A stretch of DNA of 64,000 nucleotides, taken from Plantago ovata. Taxonomy: Eukaryota > Streptophyta > Magnoliopsida > Lamiales > Plantaginaceae. Shown here piece by piece: positions 55,264-64,000 of this stretch. Location of the stretch: positions 116,886,880-116,950,879 of the forward strand of contig CM051456.1 of the NCBI GenBank assembly GCA_028274465.1. Reading direction: 5' to 3'. Both the position numbers and the translations under genes were made by a program. The notes beneath the pieces are model-generated. The model was not told the DNA's origin, made no database searches, and saw only the letters and a list, made by a program, of their open reading frames with translations. How positions within the stretch are numbered: the stretch's first letter is position 1; the number at the start of each line of letters is the position of its first letter.

Positions 55264-56846
55264 TTGAAATTAAGGGTCCATATATCTATAGTACCCTCTT
55301 AGCGCTCCTAATTACAAAATAGTACCCACTATTCAATCAATTACATTCTGGTACACGAATTTGACCAAATGGCGCTTTAAGTAATGTTCCTTTTTCAGAT
55401 TTTCTTTCAACCAAACAACCATTAGTTACTGCGCAGTAAATATTTCCACGTGAGTAGCACGTGTGGACCAAAATGTAATAAAATTGCACTTGAAGTAATT
55501 ATAGTGTAATCGAATTGTTAACTTAGGAATTAAAAAAACTAGCCGTTTGAGGGTTGGTTTCGTCTATTTAAACTCTTACAAACCCTCATTTTTCTTCACA
55601 ATAAAACTGACCTCCAGCCACTAACAACACCAATCAAGGGCTGATGTTGTTGAAGACGACGAAGTCATCTCCCCACTCAATGTTCAACGACAAACCGAAG
55701 GTTTTGTGCAAGAAGGTGGAGGGAATGGAGTGAGACATGCACAACAAAGGGAGGTGAGGTTTAAGGGAATCCAAGCAACCAATTTAAGTATGATTCAACT
55801 ACTTGTAGCTATGAATCTGCTGCTATTGGCAGTTTATCTTACTGTCCAAATTGTTCAATCTTTCAAGTAGTGTTTGAGCAGTGCAATGTAATAGGCAAGA
55901 GTAGCAAGTATGAAATGCAATGTAATGGCAAAGAGTAAGAAATATCCAATGTAATGAGTACTACTTTGATTTCAATTCAAGCATGAACCATATGGCCATT
56001 ACATTGAACCATAAAGTCACCAAAATAAGCACTACATGATGAAGGAAAACATAACAAATCATACCAATTCAAACAAAGTAGCTATCACAATAACTAAGAA
56101 ACTAGCAAAACCTCATCATGGTTGAAGTCAATAAAGAGTAGCCTTCAAATTACCAAAAGAAATAAAGAGCATCCAAAAACTCTAGTATTCAAACTACAAA
56201 GTTGGCAAAAGAAATCAGATGAGCCAATCTGGGTAGTCCATGGCCTGAGATGACTGAGACTGATCTGCAGTAGGTGTCCTTCCCCTTCCTCTATCTCTTG
56301 CTCCACCTCTTGCAGCGGACTAACCTAGGGTTTATGCAAATTCCATAATTCGATAATGTAACTAAAAAATGATCTTATACAACAACACACAACATCAAAT
56401 TGAGGTTTATAAGCCCAGAAAGTACCTATTGTCGATGGGTGTAACTGATCGACTAACTCCGTTTAAATCCCCAGACGAAGCTTCCGCAACAGAAATTGTG
56501 AACAATACGGGGATGACGAGTTCAATGAACAAAAAATCGAGCTATTTTGATGCAAATGAGATGAAAATAGATGGAGAGAAATTGACGATGAACAGAGGGT
56601 GGTGGGACGGTTGAGCTGCGTAAAAATGGTGTGGGTATTGATGAAGATAGGTTAAAAGGGGTAAAAGGCATTTTATTTACATAAGGCCGCGTTTGGATGG
56701 CCAGTTATTGTCCAATGGCATTTATGTAAAAATTATACACAGTCAACGCAAATTGTCCCTAAAATGTAATTGATTGAGTTATAGGGACAATTTTGAAATT
56801 AGGCCTCATAAGAGGGTACTAATCAGGCATTTTCTCTTGAAATTAA
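55264..56846. mobile_element. Non-autonomous MULE with coding remnants
   Basis: The element spans 55274-56836 (1563 bp). Both ends carry inverted AGTACCCTCTTA and further matching sequence over about 70 bp (AATCAATTACATT and so on). They are bordered by the 10-bp repeats TTGAAATTAA at 55264-55273 and 56837-56846, consistent with the 9-10 bp duplications of Mutator-like elements. Inside are a plus-strand frame of about 80 codons ending near 55870 and a minus-strand remnant at about 56210-56320 (RGRGRTPTADQSQSSQAMDY) that resembles a MULE transposase C terminus. No intact transposase. Confidence 0.8.
55626..55870 (+). CDS. Short frame with hydrophobic tail inside the MULE
   Basis: The open frame has no early ATG. 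Its N-terminal half is hydrophilic (DVVEDDEVISPLNVQRQTEG). It ends in a single hydrophobic segment (MNLLLLAVYLTVQIVQ) and SFK, like a tail-anchored protein. It may be the last exon of a transposon accessory protein or of a captured host gene; no family assigned. Confidence 0.3.
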
Positions 56847-57900
56847 TGAGTTTTCAAACGAATAAAACATAGCTTGACATTCAATAATTATGTTTTGGGT
56901 TGAAATTTTGGACAGTTCACTTGCAATCTCTCTAGAATTATTTGAGTTTGCTAATTTGCGAAAAGAGAACATGTTTGAGCGTCATTTTTTTGCCATTTCA
57001 CTTGTATCTTTGATTTTCTTTCCATTCGAAAACATTTATACTGGTTATCCATTTTGCGTTTCAAATGTGCGCTTTAATGAGTACAGACTACCAAAACCGG
57101 GGCCATTTAGATTGACAATTGGACTGGAATCTTAACTCATGGTAATGAAACTTCAAGTCCTTGAAATAGAAAAATGAATGGGAGGATGTTGGTCTGGGGC
57201 AGACACATATTAAAACTCAGGCGAGACTAAGCTCACCCCAAGGCGCGGGAGGCATTCGACAGGCTCAATTCTCGCAACCACATAAATCACATACCAATAA
57301 ATTTCCAAACTCGCCTAGTGTTATCGGTTAGATACAATCTCGCATATCTTTTTTCCGATCGGAACATAATATTCATGAGGTTTATAACTTGACGTGTTTC
57401 AGATGCACAACTTATCATCAATCACTACCTAATCACGATTCATTAAACAGGAATTCAATCTAATAATAAAAGGTTAGTCATGCATAGTACTTACTAGGAA
57501 CCGCGTCACACGCTACGTTCAAGATTACGAGTGTGAAGCGTAATCTTGTAAAACATTATTGTTGTATTAAATAATATATTGAAATAAATGGAGTGAATAT
57601 ATAATTTTCACATAATGACTTCAAACGTAATAAAAAAATAACTAATTGAGTAATTAAACTTAATATAAATGGTGTGCTATACATGTATATAGTTTTTGTA
57701 GTTATCAAATTAATAGTTTTGAATTGAACTATATTAGACATACGAAAAGTATTTTTCCGATGAGTTAAGAACCATGTACTTTGGAAACATTCAACTTCAA
57801 AATCTGCAATGCATCTTTTTCGCATGTTAATTGGTATTCTTCATCAGTTGTTCATATAAACATTCTAGTTTCATAATATGATGTTTTTAGTTATTTTTAT
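56847..57900. other. Intergenic DNA
   Basis: No gene recognised. The frames at 56890-57135 (+) and 57556-57825 (-) have no family resemblance. Confidence 0.4.
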
Positions 57901-57902
57901 CG

Positions 57903-57989
57903 TATGATTTAAGAATAATTTAAGGTCAAAATGACCATCGAAAAAGTCAACAAAATCAAGTGTTACATTTATTATTGGACGGAGGAAGT
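57903..57989. mobile_element. One-ended Stowaway-like MITE remnant
   Basis: It reads GGTCAAAATGACCATCGAAA ... AAGTCAACAAAATCAAGTGT ... GGACGGAGGAAGTA, closely matching the right end of the complete element at 62846-63100. The left end is not found. Confidence 0.6.
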
Positions 57990-58076
57990 ATGTCTTTTTT
58001 ATAAGAACATATCATGATTATTTTTAAAATTAAGTATAATACGCCATACAACTTTATGTTAAAAAATAAAAATTTA

Positions 58077-58275
58077 AGAAGAGAATAAATAAAAAAGAAA
58101 AAAATTACGTCAATAAGATTCGAACCCAACACCTTCAACTAAAATAATGATACAAATAATAGAGAAAACTCATGCCAACAAGATTCGAACCAAACATTTT
58201 CAATAAAAATAATAATAAAAATAATGGAGAAAAATCACGCCAACATGATTCGAACCCTATATCTTTTAATTAACT
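58077..58275 (-). repeat. Three 65-bp tandem units, each with a tRNA-type B box
   Basis: GATTCGAAC occurs at 58117, 58182 and 58247, exactly 65 bp apart, within diverged copies that also share (A)CGCCAA and AATAATGGAGAAAA. On the minus strand each gives GTTCGAATC, the core of a Pol III B box. No convincing A box is present, so these are repeats rather than tRNA genes. Confidence 0.7.
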
Positions 58276-58550
58276 AACGACACATGTATACACCAGATTG
58301 AAATTGAATAAGCATGATCAACGAATTAAAATTGATTGGTAGGTCAATCAATTGGGTAAATCAACCGGACTATTATATTATTATTTTAATTATGAAAATG
58401 AAAATGCATCTGAGCTAATTTTCCCTTGAAAATGTATTTGTTGGATCAAAACTAGAGATCGAAGAAAGCCCAAATAATCAGTCCACAAACAAAGTAGTCA
58501 TGGTAAAGTTGAGCACAATCAGCCCATACTCGTGACCTCTAAAAAAGTGG

Positions 58551-58558
58551 TATATAAA
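58551..58558 (+). promoter_or_regulatory. TATA box of the 14-3-3 gene
   Basis: TATATAAA lies 139 bp upstream of the ATG, leaving room for a leader of about 100 nt. Confidence 0.6.
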
Positions 58559-58689
58559 GGGGGGCGAAACAGATTCCAAGAACCGCTCTCATTAGCTGTT
58601 GCAGTCATTTTCTTCTCCTCCCCCAATCAATCATTTTCCCTTTCCGCTGTCCCAAAATCCCAACACCAATTCAAATCTGAAACCAACCA

Positions 58690-60080
<1,391 letters not shown>

Positions 60081-60492
60081 TTTATTGTGATGATCTCTAG
60101 AATTTGGGTGTTTATCTATTGTTCTGGAAGAGACATGATTGCTGCTTGCTCATTGCAAGTCATTAGCTTTTATACTTGTCTTCTCTGTGACCTTCAATTG
60201 AATGTCTTTGTCTACATCGCTTTGCGATTTTATCCCCGTCTTTTTAAAGACCGATCATTGTGTCCAAGTTTGGTTATACTTCATGCTTATATCTATCTTG
60301 TTGAAAGCAATTCATCCGTATCTGCCTTGGGCTGCTATCTTCCAAGTTGTGAAAACTTGTGAATTAATTTGGCTTTCTGTCCTCTTCTTACTGTTAATGG
60401 AGCAGTCGATATAATGGCCTGCAAACTACCGCGAAACCAGAACCCGTCACACCTCTAATAACGCATCTCAATATACTTAAAACTCTCATCAG

Positions 60493-60575
60493 TATCCATC
60501 AACTCGTGTCATTGTTTGTATACTTGCTTACGTTATCCATCAACTCGTGTCATTGTTTGTATACTTGCTTACGTG
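60493..60575. repeat. 41-bp tandem duplication
   Basis: TATCCATCAACTCGTGTCAT ... ACTTGCTTACGT occurs twice in a row (starts 60494 and 60535), about 410 bp after the 14-3-3 stop codon. Confidence 0.9.
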
Positions 60576-60725
60576 GCCCTTGGGCGTGGGGCCTCCTAAT
60601 CAAACTGTATTCATGAACGAAATTAGAACATTGATAGGGACTAATGTGGGGTTGAAGTTGATAGCCCCCGCTAACCCTTGAATGTGCAATGGAGCTTTTA
60701 TGAGATTTGAAAAGAAGAATAGGGA

Positions 60726-60822
60726 GTAGGGTCGTGGTGTTTTTTTTTTTTTTTTTTTTTAGAAAGTAGGGTCGTGGTGTTTTTTTTTTTTTTTTTTTTT
60801 AGAAAGTAGGGTCGTGGTGTTA
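60726..60822. repeat. Poly-T tandem repeat, 40-bp units
   Basis: GTAGGGTCGTGGTG plus a T-run of about 22 and AGAAA repeats at 60726, 60766 and 60806 (about 2.4 units). Confidence 0.9.
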
Positions 60823-61450
60823 TCACATGATTTTTAAACTAAAACAAAAGAAGTCTTCTTCTGGGTTGGTGGTGGGGAGAAAGTTGCATTAAAAGTTCAA
60901 AGGGCAAGCTTGATTACATTTTCAAAATTCAAACCACATCGATCCAAGCTTACCATTCTGGTGCTTGTGTTACATGAGAAATTTTCTCATAAGTAACGAT
61001 TTGTTGTGGTTTTATATAAAATTAAATAAGGACTTGCTTCACTTTCGTCTAAGCCAATTCGGTCCTAAACGATGCTATATTAGTTGGCAAATGCTAAACC
61101 GAGTTATAATATGATGGAAATTACAGCCACAATTCATAAGTTCCAGCTCTGCATTGATCAATTATGATCGTTAGTAATTATTGACTCACATTTCACAACT
61201 TTTTTATATAGTAAAATCACTTTACAGTTGTACTGTGTGTAATGAAGTTGTACCGTGAAGTATAATAGTGCTTAAATACTGAGTATTCTAAGTGTGAGTT
61301 TGAGATTTGAGGGTCATCTCATCTGCATGGACTCGTCTTCCTGCAAACAGAGGAGTTAAATTTTGTTTGATGCATTTTTATATTCTGTTTTTGGTACATG
61401 TGGGAAGAGTGATGTAGATTGATGAATTTGTGATAGGTATATGACTTTAT
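60823..61450. other. Intergenic DNA
   Basis: No gene or complete element recognised. Confidence 0.4.
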
Positions 61451-61454
61451 TTCA

Positions 61455-62355
61455 TGATAGCCTAGTCTATTACACCACCAAAACACATGTGGGACCAGGG
61501 GCGAGCGCATGTAGTCAGCTGCCCCTGGATTTTCCCCCTGAAACTACTATTATGCCCTTTTCAGCATTTTTTTGGCTTATATACATTTATATATTATGTT
61601 TGCTGCACAATTTAAATATACAATTTGCATCCTATCGTAGTGGTAACTAACTGATACTTCTATCTAGCTCACGTGGTTTCGAGAACCACCTTCCTCTCTA
61701 TTCTTGTGTCTAATTTTTCACTTTCTTTCTTATGTCCCATTTTCATAAATCTCTTTCATTCTTTCTCTTGGAATTATTAAAACATTTTAAACACTATTAA
61801 TATTATTTTTATATAGATTTTAATTTAGATTATTTTACATTATTTATATTGTGGTTTTATAAATGTTATTTCTGAATTAAATTTCAAAAATAATATGTAT
61901 ATTAGTTTATTCCTTGAGTATCTTATGAAAAATATGAGATGGATGTAATTATTTATGTGAAACAATTCTTGTAAAATTTAATTTTTTGGATGGATATAAT
62001 AAAAATAAATACCCATTAACAACTTCGTTAATATTTCTTTAAGTTTGAATTGTATTTGCTTCAATTCTGAAACTATTCATTTATTATAAAATACCTTGAA
62101 ATTAGAAATAAACAAATGAAATTTAAATTTACTAGAAAAAGATGATGAATTTGTAGATATGTAGCATTTTTTTTTGTCTTATATCCATGTATTTTTAGCT
62201 TTACTTTTTATGAACTTTTGAAATTTATATACGGTTTTTTAAATTATACTTACACATTTTTCATTAAGTAAAAGTTGATCCCCCCTGACTAAAATTTCTG
62301 CGTTCGCCACTGTGTGGGACCCACATGTATGTGTGTTGATGGTGTAATAGGCTAA
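61455..62355. mobile_element. hAT element nested in a palindromic MITE
   Basis: The inner element, 61496-62312 (817 bp), has ends CAGGGGCGAGCGCATG and, reverse-complemented, CAGTGGCGAACGCAG. Perfect 8-bp duplications TGTGGGAC lie at 61488-61495 and 62313-62320, so it is of hAT type and non-autonomous. The outer arms TAGCCTAGTCTATTACACCA ... CACATGTGGGA (left) and TCCCACATGT ... TGGTGTAATAGGCTAAG (right) are inverted copies of an older, short palindromic MITE whose centre was hit. Confidence 0.82.
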
Positions 62356-62423
62356 GTCTAGCATCTAAGTATATGGAGGCCCGTTAGAAAATATAATTAA
62401 TTGAGCTTTCAATACTTATACCA

Positions 62424-64000
62424 TAGACACACGTAAGATTCATTGGATTAAGTGGGATACACTTTGTGATTCTAAACGAGACGGAGGGATGGGGTTTAGG
62501 GACCTTCAATTGTTTAATTTGGCAATGCTAGGTAAACAAGCTTGGAGGCTCATTCAGTACCCCAATTCCCTTTTAAGTCGAATTTTAAAAGCGAAGTATT
62601 TTCCTTTAGATGGTCTTTTTGATGCACCTTTACCTGTTAATGTCTCTTTCACGTGGAAAAGCATTTTTTCCTCGCCTGTGTGAGATGTAGAGTGGGGAAT
62701 GGGTTACATATTAATGTCTAGAGTGACAATTAGATTCCCCGTGATTCGTGTATGACTCCTATTACCCCATATTTAAACCAAATTCCTGACTTGACGGTTG
62801 CTTCTTTAGTTACTGATGGCCAGCGGGATGAAGGTTTAATAAATACTTCCTCCGGAAACTTAATAGTTTTACATTTTGTTTTTGTTGACTTTTTTATGTC
62901 CGGTTTGACCTCAAAATAATCATAATTGATTACGAAAAAATTAATTTTAAAAGTTATACTATACGAATATAAGAAGTATACTTTTATAATATAATTTTTT
63001 AAGTTATTTTTTTCAACGAATTATTATTAGTTTGAGGTCAAACCGGACATCGAAAAGTCAACAAAAATAAAGTGTAAAACTATAAAGTTTTCGGAGGAAG
63101 TACTATTTTCTGGAAGGAGGATGCTGATTTAATCTTTCAGATTTCGCTGCCTTCTGTGAGTCTTCCTGATCGCAGAATCTAGAGCAGGTCAAAAAATGGA
63201 ATTTACACAGTTTGTTCCGCATATCTTCTGGCCAGGGAGTTACAAAACCGACTTGGAGGAAGCAGCTCTGCCACTTCACCAGACTGGAACTGGTTATGGA
63301 TATTCCCAATAAAATAAAAAAAAATTATTGGCGGGAGAACTCCCTGCATGTGCTTAATAATTTAGTGCGACGAGGAATGACTATTAATCCTTTATGTCCT
63401 GTGTGTTCTGCGTGTGATGAGTCCTTGCTGCATTGCAAGATTGTCACAACGCACGACTTTTTGGGGCTTTATCTCACTTACGATTTACTGCAGATATGTA
63501 TGTTGCTCCAGATGTGTTTTCATGGCTTGAGCTGGTGCGACGTGGGCTGGCCAAAGCTGCTTTCGAGTGTTTTATGGTTTCTTGTTGGAGTCTGTGGAGT
63601 AATAGGAACAAGAAGGTTCATGAAGGCGTGGTGTATGACGCAGTAGAATCTATTCAGTTGTTGCAGCAGTATTTGGTCCGATTCAGGGAGGCTCAAAGTC
63701 TGTGTAATCTGCCTAGGCCGCCGGAACAGGGTACTACTCAGAACTGGCACCCACCTGACAGTCCAAATTGTGTCAAAATCAATTCTGGCGCTTCTATTTC
63801 CACAAGCAGGAGGGGTGCAGACCTTGGCACAGTTGCGCGGGATCACCAGGTTCGAGTTATTGCATGGAAACGTTGATTCCACACATCAATTCGCCAGAAG
63901 TTGTTGAATGCCTGGCAGCTCGCCAAGCGGTAAATTTCGCACATGAATACAATTTCTCCAAGGTAGAGTTTGAAGGTGATTGTTTGGGTGTTATTACGCA
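62424..64000 (+). pseudogene. LINE pseudogene running off the window
   Basis: In several frames the translation follows a plant L1-type LINE from downstream of the reverse transcriptase to RNase H. It reads KIHWIKWDTLCDSKRDGGMG, then FRDLQLFNLAMLGKQAWRLI, a zf-RVT part around 63190-63440, and an RNase H part (63740-63999) with VKINSGA, CLAARQAV and FEGDCLGV. Stops and frame changes show that it is dead. A Stowaway-like MITE interrupts it. The copy continues past 64000. Confidence 0.85.
62844..63102. mobile_element. Stowaway-like MITE inserted in the LINE
   Basis: The element spans 62846-63100 (255 bp). Ends CTTCCTCCGGAAACTTAATA and, reverse-complemented, CTTCCTCCGAAAACTTTATA are inverted copies, bordered by TA on both sides. 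Inner arms GTCCGGTTTGACCTCAAA and TTTGAGGTCAAACCGGAC are perfect inverted repeats. The one-ended remnant at 57903 is of the same family. Confidence 0.92.

Noticed and set aside
58077..58275. CRISPR-like spaced repeats
   Set aside because: Only three diverged units in a plant genome, with conserved words being a tRNA-type B box and no cas genes.

Overview
The window is nuclear DNA of a flowering plant, most likely a eudicot. The genes have plant-type GT-AG introns and encode plant-specific families: FBW2, a plastid class II DAHP synthase, a RABA4 GTPase, a class III peroxidase and SnRK2. They are separated by AT-rich intergenic DNA with typical plant transposons. The species cannot be told from the sequence. 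No virus-, plasmid- or prokaryote-like block is present.

Layout. 1-15 kb: FBW2 F-box gene (+), a 13-exon gene of unknown function (-), a plastid-targeted membrane/coiled-coil protein gene (-), a damaged FHA-domain gene (-), a 632-bp foldback element, and SINE and LINE debris. 15.8-26.4 kb: DAHP synthase (-), a hAT-type MITE and nuclear poly(A)-binding protein PABN (-). 27-37 kb: MITEs, RABA4 (+) and a PER17-type peroxidase (+). 37-44 kb: a SINE with perfect target duplications, a processed retrocopy encoding a 53-residue protein, and a nine-exon SnRK2 kinase (-). 44-54 kb: repeat-rich DNA, a broken membrane-protein gene (-), EXO70 (-) and a ribosomal L1-domain protein (-) whose tail is shifted out of frame. 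54-64 kb: a LINE 3' end, a non-autonomous MULE, a 14-3-3 gene (+), a hAT element nested in a palindromic MITE, and a LINE pseudogene interrupted by a Stowaway-like MITE.

The genes are independent housekeeping or signalling loci and do not form a pathway or cluster. All CDS coordinates were built by hand from GT-AG junctions that keep the frame. Exon lengths sum to whole codons in every gene listed as intact. Nothing here looks like a new multi-gene system. The most informative novelties are the retrocopied microprotein, the 13-nt microexon, an unassigned coding-like block at 3.8-4.06 kb, the single-base frame break in the L1-domain gene and several clean nested insertions.
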